DNA from: Clostridiales bacterium
Lineage (GTDB): Bacteria > Bacillota > Clostridia > Peptostreptococcales > Anaerovoracaceae
Direction of reading: 5' to 3'
NCBI GenBank assembly: GCA_012799165.1
Contig: JAAZLU010000011.1
Coordinates: 1-7,804 of the forward strand
Length of the DNA: 7,804 nucleotides
Shown here: one piece after another, positions 1 through 7,020 of the stretch
Position numbering within the stretch: position 1 is the stretch's first letter
Layout: each line of letters begins with the position of its first letter
Program-made: the position numbers and the translations under genes
Notes under the pieces: model-generated
The model's input: only the letters and a program-made list of their open reading frames with translations
Told to the model about the DNA's origin: nothing
Databases searched by the model: none

Positions 1-1
1 C

Positions 2-76
2 GGAACCCCCGTGGTCATAGCGCAGAATTCCTATATCGCAAAGAATTTTTCCAACATCGCCTGCAGAATATTTTAA
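2..76 (+). CDS. Possible 3' end of an unidentified gene (24 residues visible)
   Basis: The plus-strand frame starting at base 2 is open from the window edge to a TAA at 74-76. It encodes 24 residues ending in ...NIACRIF. The codons (ATA, AGA, GCC, GTC, ATC) resemble those of the other genes here, and the GC-rich palindrome at 163-190 followed by TTTT would suit a terminator for it. The fragment is too short to assign to a family. The frame starting at base 1 is also open, to 126, but has a less typical residue and codon mix. A gene entering from the minus strand cannot be excluded. Confidence 0.35.
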   Translation, partial: GTPVVIAQNSYIAKNFSNIACRIF

Positions 77-162
77 TTCGCAGGGCACGGCTTGCTTTCG
101 GAAATAAAAAATTTCAAAAATTTTAATTATTCATCGATTATAAAAAGTTAAGATAATAGAAT

Positions 163-197
163 ATCCCCGCCTGCGCGCGCAGGCGGGGATTTTGTCA
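163..197. terminator. 28-bp perfect palindrome, probable bidirectional terminator
   Basis: Bases 163-190 form a perfect inverted repeat with half-site ATCCCCGCCTGCGC. As RNA this gives about a 12-bp GC-rich stem with a 4-nt loop. On the plus strand it is followed by ATTTTGTC, a short T tract. On the minus strand the downstream sequence is AT-rich but has no clean T run until about 15 nt later. It lies 20 bases past the selD stop and about 90 bases past the possible gene tail ending at 76, so it could end transcription from both sides. Rho-independent termination is inferred from form alone. Confidence 0.65.
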
Positions 198-209
198 GCT
201 TTGAATATG

Positions 210-1250
210 CTATAGCAGAAATATACTCTTTCCACCCTCGTATTTGATTACTTTTCCCACCCTTTGGGCTGAGATCACTTTGCCTGTGAGTTCCTCGAGG
301 CAGGCATCGGCATCCTCGGCGGCGACCGCTGCCAGCAGCCCTCCGGAAGTTTGAGGATCGTACATCACGTCCTGCACGCTTACGGAGACATTTCCCGCAT
401 CGACGGCAAATTCGCAGTAGCTCCGGTTTCGGTAGGCGCCCGCAGGTATCATTCCCATAGAGGCCAAATCGAGAGATTCGGGGATGATGTCGATTCCATT
501 GCTGTATATTTCGGCGGCGACGCCCGATCCGCTGATCATCTCGTAGAGGTGCCCCATAAAGCCGAAGCCCGTAACATCCGTGCAGGCGTGAACCTTGTAT
601 TTTACCAGCACGTCGCGGGCATTTTTATTCAGCTCCGTCATGCATTTTATCGCTAAAGCCAGACCTTCGTCCGAGACCATATCGGCTTTGGCTGCTGTTG
701 TGAGTAGGCCTATGCCTATGGGCTTGGTTAGTATCAGCACATCGCCAGGCTTGGCCCCGTTATTTTTGAAGAAGGTTTCGGGGTTTACGAAGCCCGTTAC
801 GCAGAGTCCGTACTTGGGCTCCGGGTCTATTATCGTGTGTCCTCCGGCTATGACCGCTCCCGCCTCGAAAACTTTATCGTAACCTCCCCTGAGTATCTCC
901 CGGACATGAAACTTGTCCATCTCTTCGGGGACTCCCATTATATTCAGGCAGGTCTTCGGCACGCCGCCCATGGCATAGATGTCCGAAAGCGAGTTGCAGG
1001 CAGCGATTGCGCCGAATGTATAGGGGTCGTCCACTATCGGAGGGAAGAAGTCGACGGTCTGAGCTATCGCCAAATCCTCCGTTATCTTGTAGACGCAGGC
1101 ATCTTCGCTTTTGTCGAAGCCTGCTAAAAGGGCAGGGTCATCGTGCATATTCATTCCATCCAATATCTGAGCAAGAACTCCTGCTCCGACTTTGGCCGCT
1201 CAACCCGCGCAGCTTGCGAGTTCGGTAAGTTTAATCTTTTCTTTGTCCAC
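210..1250 (-). CDS. selD: Selenide, water dikinase (selenophosphate synthetase), selenocysteine-containing
   Basis: SelD makes selenophosphate from selenide and ATP, the selenium donor for selenocysteine and selenouridine synthesis. With the in-frame TGA at 1200-1202 read as Sec the protein is 346 residues, close to the 347 of E. coli SelD. The N-terminus reads SCAG-Sec-AAK, placing Sec17 and Lys20 exactly where E. coli has Cys17 and Lys20. Further family motifs are TVDFFPP (Asp67, metal/ATP), NSLSDIYAMGG (about 86-96), GGHTIIDPEP, TDVTGFGFMGH in the C-terminal AIRS domain, and DPQTSGG. The start is GTG at 1250-1248, six bases after AAAGGAGGT. The first in-frame ATG after the TGA, at 1163, would lose the catalytic loop. 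The gene is divergent from the signalling/ketone-body operon. Function is near certain; Sec decoding is strongly supported by alignment and the SECIS hairpin. The gene ends with TAG. Confidence 0.95.
1169..1202 (-). promoter_or_regulatory. Selenocysteine UGA codon plus bacterial SECIS hairpin in selD
   Basis: The TGA at 1200-1202 is followed after 13 nt by a hairpin at 1186-1169. Seven pairs (six Watson-Crick, one G-U) close a four-base loop AGTT. The loop begins 21 nt after the TGA and has G as its second base. Bacterial SECIS elements bound by SelB typically have a small apical loop about 16-37 nt past the UGA with a G in its first two positions, so distance and loop both fit. The stem overlaps the coding sequence for residues about 21-27, as bacterial SECIS elements do. 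SelB binding is inferred. Confidence 0.8.
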
Positions 1251-1256
1251 GATCCC

Positions 1257-1265
1257 ACCTCCTTT
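1257..1265 (-). promoter_or_regulatory. Ribosome binding site that fixes the selD GTG start
   Basis: AAAGGAGGT lies six bases before the GTG at 1250-1248 on the minus strand. It is a near-perfect Shine-Dalgarno sequence. It decides the start in favour of GTG over the ATG at 1163, which lies downstream of the Sec codon, and over the far upstream ATG at 1388. Confidence 0.85.
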
Positions 1266-1287
1266 CAGTCGGCTCACATATAAAGAG

Positions 1288-1317
1288 AGTATATATCCTA
1301 GGGCGGCTTTTGCGCAA
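1288..1317 (-). promoter_or_regulatory. Possible selD promoter
   Basis: On the minus strand TTGCGC (1317-1312) and TATACT (1293-1288) are separated by 18 bp. The -10 matches the sigma-A consensus at five of six bases; the -35 is weak. This would give a leader of about 30 nt. AT-rich alternatives such as TTTATA nearby cannot be excluded. Confidence 0.4.
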
Positions 1318-1390
1318 GCCGAATGAGGAAAAGCTCTGCGAAACTGCGGCTGAGCCCTGTAAAAACGAGGTAAAATTGTTGGACTCAAAT

Positions 1391-1418
1391 TTGCATATCC
1401 GAAAAATCATGATATACT
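1391..1418 (+). promoter_or_regulatory. Probable promoter of the cyclase/3-hydroxybutyrate operon
   Basis: TTGCAT (1391-1396) is followed by a 16-bp spacer and TATACT (1413-1418). TG at 1410-1411 is placed one base before the hexamer, giving an extended -10. Transcription would begin near 1425, leaving a leader of about 45 nt before the ATG at 1472. The surrounding 1390-1450 region is markedly AT-rich. I see no clear operator or riboswitch in the leader. Confidence 0.6.
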
Positions 1419-1471
1419 TATATATCCATATAATTACATAATTATATTTCTTTAGGGAGGCTCATCTACAT

Positions 1472-2965
1472 ATGAAAAAAGAAGGTGAAAAACCCGCAGA
1501 CCCTTTATTTCTACGCTCTATCGTAATTGCTCTGATTATAACCGCGCTATGCATGGTTGTTATGGCGCAAGCTTCATTTCGAATTTCTTCCAGAGCTATT
1601 AACGATTTGGCAGTGTTTAACTATAAGCTTATAACTGATACAAAGGCTCATGTAGCCATGCAATGGTTTTCGGAAAATAAGCTGACTCTCGAAAACCAGT
1701 GTTTCGTCATCGCCAGCGAAAAGGCAAGCCGCAAGGAAATTCAGGATTATCTGACATCCTATTTAAAGGCAAAAGACGATCCTTATGTGTATGATATTTA
1801 TTTTACTTCGACCGGCAATGTCATGGCATCTGGAACCGGATACGACAATCTGGTCGAGGATCCGGATATTGATTACAGGCAGCGGCAATGGTATATAAAG
1901 GCCAGCGAGACTGACGATGTAATATACTCAACAGCTTATCGCGACCTCGATTCCGGACAGCTTGTAATAACGCTCTCTAAGCGCGTGATGCGCGGCTCGA
2001 GGATGATAGGCGTGCTTGCAATAGACGTGTTCGTTGACTCTCTTACTGAATTTTTTACCAATGAATCCACCCTCGAAAACTCCTATGGTTTCCTCGTAGA
2101 TGCGGATATGGGAGTCATAATCCATCCCGATAAAGATTCTTTTTATTATGATGAGTCCCCTTATAGACTCGACGAGACGGGGCTTTCAGATTATCCCAAG
2201 ATCATTGATTCGATAAAGGAAGACAAGCAGGGCGTGGTGATATCCGATTACGACGGCGTAAAGAGAGCTATATATTTTCAGGAGATAAATACCAGCGGAT
2301 GGTACGTAATAAACGCCATAGATAATAGCCTCATAACCGCCGGAACCACCAATCTGCGAAATCAGCTTTTGGGTGTGGCCGCGTTGATAATACTTTTTTC
2401 AATAGCCATAGACATCTTTGTGAGATTCCGGCAGTTCAGGAGGAGTCGTCGCGCGTTTGACGAAGTAAGCGACAAGGCCTATATGGACTCTCTCACTATG
2501 CTCTTCAACAGAAGGGCCTACGAGGAAGATTCAGCGCGCCTGAAGACCGGAAAGGGAATGGAAGATCTTATATTGGTTTCCCTCGACATAAACGGACTTA
2601 AAGACTGCAACGATAACTTGGGACATGCCGCCGGCGACGAACTCTTAAAGGGTGCTGCCCAATGCATGAAAACTGCCTTTGACAAAAATTCAAAGATATA
2701 TCGTACCGGCGGGGATGAGTTTTCGGTAATAATACACAGAAATGTAGAAGATGCCCATACGATGTTGAGTCGCCTCGATGCGGAACTCGACTCCTGGGAG
2801 GGCGAATTGGTTAAAACTCTCGCGGTCTCTTACGGCTTCGTAGCTGCGGTTGAACATCCCGAACTCTCTTTCGTGCAGATGGAGGCTTTGGCGGATGAAT
2901 TGATGTATGCGAGCAAAGCCGAATACTACCGCAGAAGCGGCAATGACAGAAGATTGCGAGAATAA
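1472..2965 (+). CDS. Membrane dCache-domain diguanylate cyclase (GGDEF)
   Basis: This is a 497-residue membrane signalling protein predicted to make cyclic di-GMP from two GTP in response to an extracellular ligand. Transmembrane segments lie at about 14-33 and 299-317. Between them is a double-Cache domain with YRQRQWYIKA (135-144), AYRD (155-158) and LAIDV (Asp185). These correspond to the RxWY, YxD and distal Asp positions of amino-acid/amine-binding dCache_1 domains. A short linker leads to the GGDEF domain (about 332-495), with SLDINGLKDCND metal/substrate residues and an intact GGDEF at 413-417. The usual RxxD inhibitory site before the motif is absent (KxxK instead). The start ATG follows AGGGAGG by 11 nt. 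The gene leads an operon, 18 nt before the dehydrogenase. Cyclase activity is a confident family inference; the ligand is unknown. Confidence 0.92.
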   Translation: MKKEGEKPADPLFLRSIVIALIITALCMVVMAQASFRISSRAINDLAVFNYKLITDTKAHVAMQWFSENKLTLENQCFVIASEKASRKEIQDYLTSYLKAKDDPYVYDIYFTSTGNVMASGTGYDNLVEDPDIDYRQRQWYIKASETDDVIYSTAYRDLDSGQLVITLSKRVMRGSRMIGVLAIDVFVDSLTEFFTNESTLENSYGFLVDADMGVIIHPDKDSFYYDESPYRLDETGLSDYPKIIDSIKEDKQGVVISDYDGVKRAIYFQEINTSGWYVINAIDNSLITAGTTNLRNQLLGVAALIILFSIAIDIFVRFRQFRRSRRAFDEVSDKAYMDSLTMLFNRRAYEEDSARLKTGKGMEDLILVSLDINGLKDCNDNLGHAAGDELLKGAAQCMKTAFDKNSKIYRTGGDEFSVIIHRNVEDAHTMLSRLDAELDSWEGELVKTLAVSYGFVAAVEHPELSFVQMEALADELMYASKAEYYRRSGNDRRLRE

Positions 2966-2983
2966 TTATAGAGAGGAGAAAAA

Positions 2984-3745
2984 ATGATTAAAGGTAAAGT
3001 CGCACTAATTACGGGAGGCGCTAGCGGGATAGGGAAGGCCATAACCACCCGCATGTGTAAAGAAGGTGCAAAGGTAGTGATCGCCGACATAAATGCAGAA
3101 GGTGTAAAAAAGGTCTGCGAGGAGCTCGGCTGCGAAGGAAAGGCCGTCGACTTAAGTACGAGAGAAGGTTGTAAGGTAATAGTGGATTACGCGGTAGAGA
3201 AGTTCGGGAGGGTCGATATTCTGGGGAATATAGCCGGGATACAGCATGTGTGCCCTATAGATCAATTCCCCGAAGACAAATGGGACTTCATGATACGCCT
3301 GATGCTCACCGCCCCGTTTTTACTCACGAAGTACTGCTGGCCCTACATGAAGGAAAACGGCTGGGGAAGAATTGTTAACCTGAGCTCCATACACGGTTTG
3401 GTTGCGTCCGAGTTCAAGTCGTGTTATGTTACTGCCAAGCACGGACTTTTCGGGATGACCAAGACTGCAGCTCTGGAGGGTGGACCGCTTGGAATAACCG
3501 TAAATTGCATCTGCCCGGCTTATGTAATGACCCCCCTGGTGGAGGGTCAGATAGCCGATCAGGCGAAGACTCACAATATACCCGAGGAGAAGGTTATATC
3601 GGACATCATGCTCTCTAAGGCGGCAATTAAGAAGATGCTCGATCCTTCAACGGTTGCGGATGTGTTCGTATTTTTGTGTTCAGACGCTGCTGAAAGCATA
3701 ACGGGAATATCTCTGCCCATAGACGGCGGCTGGACTGCAAATTAG
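2984..3745 (+). CDS. D-3-hydroxybutyrate dehydrogenase (SDR family)
   Basis: This 253-residue short-chain dehydrogenase should interconvert D-3-hydroxybutyrate and acetoacetate with NAD(H) in the cytoplasm. The dinucleotide motif TGGASGIG spans 10-17, and Asp35 at the end of beta-2 favours NAD. The catalytic Ser135, Tyr148 and Lys152 are present. HGLVAS, LVEGQIADQAK and the ending DGGWTA are typical of bacterial 3-hydroxybutyrate dehydrogenases. Compared with my recollection of Pseudomonas fragi numbering, the carboxylate-binding residues Gln94, His144, Lys152, Gln196 and Trp257 all appear at a constant offset of seven: Gln87, His137, Lys145, Gln189, Trp250. The tetrad Asn is Met107 instead, and NNAG reads NIAG (82-85). 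GAGAGGAG precedes the ATG. The adjacent acetoacetate-type CoA-transferase supports this substrate over a generic SDR role. Confidence 0.88.
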   Translation: MIKGKVALITGGASGIGKAITTRMCKEGAKVVIADINAEGVKKVCEELGCEGKAVDLSTREGCKVIVDYAVEKFGRVDILGNIAGIQHVCPIDQFPEDKWDFMIRLMLTAPFLLTKYCWPYMKENGWGRIVNLSSIHGLVASEFKSCYVTAKHGLFGMTKTAALEGGPLGITVNCICPAYVMTPLVEGQIADQAKTHNIPEEKVISDIMLSKAAIKKMLDPSTVADVFVFLCSDAAESITGISLPIDGGWTAN

Positions 3746-3781
3746 TTAATATCTTAATGAAAAATATATAAAGGAGGAATT

Positions 3782-4474
3782 ATGTCAAAATTTGTATCAA
3801 TTGAAGAAGCCGTGAAATTGATTCCGGACGGTGCAAGCATAATGGTAGGGGGATTCATGGGTTGCGGTAACGCTCATGCCTTTATAGACGCTCTTTCTAA
3901 AAGTGGAGTAAAGGATCTTACCCTGATATGCAATGACGCTTCCATGCCGAACGGTCCGGACGGTGGAGATTTCTACGGTGTAGCCAAGCTCGTACATAAC
4001 AAGCAGATCAAGACTTTGATTGCGACTCATGTCGGACTCAACCCCGAAGTCGCACAGCAGTCCATGATCGAAAAGACTCTCGAAGTCTTTTTGATACCTC
4101 AGGGTTCATTTGCCGAAATGATACGTGCTCACGGAGCGGGCCTCGGCGGAGTCCTCACCCCTACGGGAGTGGGAACCATCATCGAGGACAGCCCCTATTG
4201 CCTCGGAAAGCAGAACATAGAAGGGCGAGATTATCTTCTCATGAAGCCGATAAAGGCCGATTTTGCGATAATTGCAGGAGCGAAGATAGACAAGGCCGGC
4301 AATGTTTGGTACAAGGGCGACAGCAGTAACTTCAACATTGTTATGGCGACCGCCGCGGAAACGGTAATTGCCGAGGCGGAAGAGATTGTGGAAATAGGCG
4401 AAATAGCCCCCGAAGATGTTAGAACTTCCGCTATACTGGTAGACTATGTTGTGGAAGGAGGTAAATATTTATGA
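3782..4474 (+). CDS. 3-oxoacid/acetoacetate CoA-transferase, subunit A
   Basis: This 230-residue protein is the alpha subunit of a family I CoA-transferase (AtoD/ScoA/CtfA type). The enzyme moves CoA between acids, such as acetyl-CoA or succinyl-CoA and acetoacetate. The first family signature is seen as DGASIMVGGFMGCG (16-29), with Ala31 where the pattern has Pro. IPQGSFAEMIRAHGAGLGG and LTPTGVGT (about 125-132) closely follow E. coli AtoD. AAGGAGG lies four bases before the ATG. The gene is 36 nt after the dehydrogenase and its TGA overlaps the start of subunit B, so a stoichiometric heteromer is expected. The neighbour points to acetoacetate as one substrate. The CoA donor (acetyl-, butyryl- or succinyl-CoA) cannot be read from the sequence, so I give no gene symbol. 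Confidence 0.9.
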   Translation: MSKFVSIEEAVKLIPDGASIMVGGFMGCGNAHAFIDALSKSGVKDLTLICNDASMPNGPDGGDFYGVAKLVHNKQIKTLIATHVGLNPEVAQQSMIEKTLEVFLIPQGSFAEMIRAHGAGLGGVLTPTGVGTIIEDSPYCLGKQNIEGRDYLLMKPIKADFAIIAGAKIDKAGNVWYKGDSSNFNIVMATAAETVIAEAEEIVEIGEIAPEDVRTSAILVDYVVEGGKYL

Positions 4475-5130
4475 TGGACAGGGATCAGATGAGAGCTTTT
4501 ATTGCTCAACGTGTAGCAAAGGAATTGAATGACGGTGATGTTGTAAACCTCGGAATCGGGTTGCCCACATTGGTGCCGAATTATCTCCCTGAAGATGTAA
4601 AGGTTACACTTCAATCGGAGAACGGTATAATAGGCGTAGGGACGGTTACGGACGAAAATCGCGACGCTCGCCATGTGGTGGATGCCGGCGGCCGGCCTTC
4701 CGAAGTGGCTCCGGGAGGATCCTTTATCGATTCGGCTACTTCCTTCGGGCTCATACGCGGAGGTCATGTCGATGCCACTATCCTGGGCGGTCTCGAAGTG
4801 GATGCCGAGGGTTCGCTCGCAAACTGGATAATACCCGGAAAGATGATGCCCGGCATGGGCGGTGCTATGGACCTGCTCATAGGGGCTAAGCATGTGATAG
4901 TCGCCATGGAGCATACGGCAAAGGGAAGGCCCAAAATTCTCAAGAAATGCCGTCTGCCTTACACTGCTATCAATTGTGTCACCAAGATTATAACCGAGAT
5001 GTGCGTATTAGATGTGCGTCCGGAGGGTCTTGTGATGATAGAGTATAATCCTGAGTTCTCCATCGAAGAGATCCAGGCTGCAACCGAGGCGGAGCTCATA
5101 ATCAGCCCTGAGCTCAAGCCCATGTGCTAG
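4471..5130 (+). CDS. 3-oxoacid/acetoacetate CoA-transferase, subunit B
   Basis: This 219-residue beta subunit carries the catalytic residue of the family I CoA-transferase. LQSENG (47-52) matches the second family signature exactly, and Glu50 is the glutamate that forms the enzyme-CoA thioester. GIGLPTLVPNYLP, GGHVDATILGG and GKMMPGMGGAMDLL are also typical of the AtoA/ScoB/CtfB group. The ATG at 4471 overlaps the subunit A stop as ATGA. AAGGAGGT (4455-4462) lies eight bases upstream inside subunit A; a second ATG at 4474 is possible. It is the last gene of the operon, with a hairpin terminator about 60 bases downstream. No thiolase or acetoacetate transporter gene follows, so this unit covers only the 3-hydroxybutyrate to acetoacetyl-CoA steps. 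Confidence 0.92.
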   Translation: MMDRDQMRAFIAQRVAKELNDGDVVNLGIGLPTLVPNYLPEDVKVTLQSENGIIGVGTVTDENRDARHVVDAGGRPSEVAPGGSFIDSATSFGLIRGGHVDATILGGLEVDAEGSLANWIIPGKMMPGMGGAMDLLIGAKHVIVAMEHTAKGRPKILKKCRLPYTAINCVTKIITEMCVLDVRPEGLVMIEYNPEFSIEEIQAATEAELIISPELKPMC

Positions 5131-5191
5131 ATTGCGACAATAAGCTTTTAAGTGCTTTTTCGATGAGCAATCGGTCGAATTGCAAAGAAAG

Positions 5192-5230
5192 GGGCGCTGC
5201 TACCAAAGAGGTCGCAGCGCCCGATTTTAT
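5192..5230 (+). terminator. Rho-independent terminator of the CoA-transferase operon
   Basis: GGGCGCTGC (5192-5200) pairs with GCAGCGCCC (5214-5222). Inside the loop ACC and GGT can pair further around AAAGA, giving a stem of about nine plus three pairs. The hairpin is followed by GATTTTAT. It lies 61 bases past the subunit B stop. Confidence 0.8.
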
Positions 5231-5350
5231 CCAAGCCTTTTGCTCATTTTTCAATATGAAGTAGAGTTTTATAATCGAACAAGCGCAAAGCGCCGGCTTT
5301 TGTGTGCCTGTAACTAAAAACGTGCCAATTCCCTTGCAAAAAATATTGAC

Positions 5351-5380
5351 TTTACAAAAGGCGCGGCGACATTGTAAAAT
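5351..5380 (+). promoter_or_regulatory. Probable promoter for rny and the cysteine desulfurase
   Basis: TTTACA (5351-5356) and TAAAAT (5375-5380) are separated by 18 bp. Each hexamer matches the sigma-A consensus at five of six bases. An overlapping TTGACT at 5346 is a better -35 start but would leave a 23-bp spacer. The leader to the ATG at 5484 would be near 95 nt and is AT-rich, with no structure I can identify. Confidence 0.45.
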
Positions 5381-5483
5381 GATATGTAAACTTTTATACA
5401 GCAATAATTTTCTTACTTGATAGACTGTTTTTTTATATTCATGTCGGAAAATTAAACAATACTGAACGCAGAGGAGGCGCACA

Positions 5484-7019
5484 ATGTTAGAAATAATTAT
5501 TGCGGTCGTCGCTTCTCTTGCAGTTGGAATACTTGTAGGTTATATCATCCGAAAAAATTCTGCCGAGAAGATTATCGGCAGCGCTGAAACTCAGGCTAAG
5601 AACCTGATTTTGGATGCAGAAAACCGTACCGAGGCACTTCGCAAGGAGACCCTGGTCGAGGCCAGAGCGGAGGCCCATTCGATAAAACAGGATGCGGAAA
5701 GAGATATTCGCGAACGCAGAGAAGAGCTCAAAAAGACGGAGCGCAGGCTGGTCCAGAAGGAAGAATCTCTGGACAGAAAGATAGAAAATATAGAGCAAAA
5801 GGAAGAGAATATAAGTGCGAGGCAGCAGCTTATAATCGAGAAGGAAGTGGAGCTCGAAGGCTTCATAGAGAGACAGATCGCCGAGCTGGAGAGAATCTCC
5901 GGTTACACCGCCGAAGAGGCCAAGGAGTTACTGCTTCAGAACATAGAAAAAGATGTGCGCAGAGATGCGTCCATCATGATAAAAGAAATCGAATCCAATG
6001 CCAAAGATGAGGCGGACAGAAAGGCGCGGGAGATAATAACCGGTGCCATTCAGCGTTGCGCGGCGGACCAAGTGGCCGAGACCACCGTTTCGGTTGTGCC
6101 CCTTCCAAACGATGAGATGAAGGGCCGCATAATAGGCAGAGAAGGTCGCAATATAAGGGCTATAGAGACAGCTACCGGCGTCGATCTGATAATCGACGAT
6201 ACCCCCGAGGCAGTCATACTATCAGCCTTCGATCCGGTGAGGAGAGAAATCGCAAGGGTTGCGCTCGAAAAGTTGATAGTGGACGGGAGGATCCACCCGG
6301 CGAGGATTGAAGAGACCGTAGATAAGGCGGAGAAGGATGTCAACAGAATCATCAAGGAGGAGGGCGAAGCCGCAACCTTCGAGATGGGTATCCACAACCT
6401 GCATCCAGAGCTGGTAAAGCTCCTGGGAAGGCTCAGATACCGCACCAGTTATGGGCAGAACGTTCTTCAGCATTCCAAGGAAGTTGCGCATCTGGCGGGA
6501 CTCATGGCCGGCGAGCTGGGAATGAATGTGATGCTTGCGCAGCGCGCAGGCTTGCTTCATGACATAGGAAAGGCCCTCGACCACGAACTTCAGGGTACTC
6601 ACGTCGACATCGGCATAGATGTTCTTCGCAAGTACAAAGAGTCCGAGGCCGTAATCGACGCCATGGCGGCTCATCACGGGGATTACGAGCCCAAGAGCCC
6701 GGAGGCCATCCTCGTTGCGGCTGCGGACGCGTTGTCGGCTGCAAGACCGGGAGCGAGAAGGGAGACTCTGGACACCTACATCAAGAGGCTTCAAAACCTC
6801 GAAGAGATTGCAAATACTACCCCCGGCGTGGAGAAATCCTTCGCCATTCAAGCGGGCCGTGAAATAAGAATAATTGCTTGTCCCGATGAGGTGAACGACG
6901 ATTCCATGGCTCTGCTCGCGAGAGAAATCTCGCAGAAGATCGAGAGCGAACTCGAATATCCCGGCCAGATTAAGGTTAATGTAATCAGGGAGACGAGGGC
7001 GGTGGATTACGCCAAGTAA
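5484..7019 (+). CDS. rny: Ribonuclease Y
   Basis: RNase Y is the membrane-anchored endoribonuclease that starts bulk mRNA decay in many Firmicutes. The protein is 511 residues, close to the usual size of about 520. An N-terminal membrane anchor (about 3-22) precedes a long charged coiled coil (about 25-195) rich in Glu, Arg and Lys. The KH RNA-binding domain follows, with [10 protein letters not shown] at 214-223 (GxxG loop). The HD phosphohydrolase domain carries [12 protein letters not shown] with His359-Asp360 as metal ligands, then AHHGD. The C-terminus ends in the conserved [18 protein letters not shown] stretch. GAGGAGG lies six bases before the ATG. The gene sits one base before the cysteine desulfurase, so the two are probably co-transcribed. 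No truncation or missing motif is visible, and the identification is secure. Confidence 0.97.
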   Translation: MLEIIIAVVASLAVGILVGYIIRKNSAEKIIGSAETQAKNLILDAENRTEALRKETLVEARAEAHSIKQDAERDIRERREELKKTERRLVQKEESLDRKIENIEQKEENISARQQLIIEKEVELEGFIERQIAELERISGYTAEEAKELLLQNIEKDVRRDASIMIKEIESNAKDEADRKAREIITGAIQRCAADQVAETTVSVVPLPNDEMKGRIIGREGRNIRAIETATGVDLIIDDTPEAVILSAFDPVRREIARVALEKLIVDGRIHPARIEETVDKAEKDVNRIIKEEGEAATFEMGIHNLHPELVKLLGRLRYRTSYGQNVLQHSKEVAHLAGLMAGELGMNVMLAQRAGLLHDIGKALDHELQGTHVDIGIDVLRKYKESEAVIDAMAAHHGDYEPKSPEAILVAAADALSAARPGARRETLDTYIKRLQNLEEIANTTPGVEKSFAIQAGREIRIIACPDEVNDDSMALLAREISQKIESELEYPGQIKVNVIRETRAVDYAK

Positions 7020-7020
7020 G

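Larger units (their letters stand above)
5131..5483. other. Intergenic region between the CoA-transferase operon and rny
   Basis: These 353 bases hold the operon terminator (5192-5230), a weaker GC-cored hairpin at about 5287-5301 (AAAGC, loop, GCTTT, then TGTG), a probable rny promoter near 5351-5380 and the rny ribosome site. The rest is AT-rich. I see no convincing small gene, tRNA or known riboswitch. The minus-strand open frame across it runs through both hairpins, lacks a plausible protein composition and is not called. Confidence 0.6.

Noticed and set aside
1..20. Possible minus-strand gene start (ATG at 20-18, preceded by AGGA)
   Set aside because: Only six codons are visible and the ribosome site is weak. 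The plus-strand gene tail in the same bases has more typical codon use, though neither is certain.
1304..1320. GGCTTTTGCGCAAGCC inverted repeat between the divergent promoters
   Set aside because: The stem is only five to six pairs with no known operator match and overlaps the weak selD -35. It may be chance.
1200..1388. 62-residue minus-strand frame ending at the TGA
   Set aside because: Its last 16 residues are the true N-terminus of SelD from the GTG at 1250. The upstream part lies in the divergent promoter region and has no ribosome site at the ATG at 1388.
5279..5306. Second hairpin downstream of the CoA-transferase operon
   Set aside because: Only about five clean pairs plus wobble pairs and no T run of useful length, so it is not called as a separate terminator.
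5346..5380. TTGACT used as the -35 for rny
   Set aside because: The spacer to TAAAAT would be 23 bp, too long for a standard sigma-A promoter. The overlapping TTTACA gives 18 bp.
5114..5482. 122-residue minus-strand frame across the intergenic region
   Set aside because: It runs through a strong terminator hairpin and a promoter, overlaps the end of the CoA-transferase gene and resembles no family I know.
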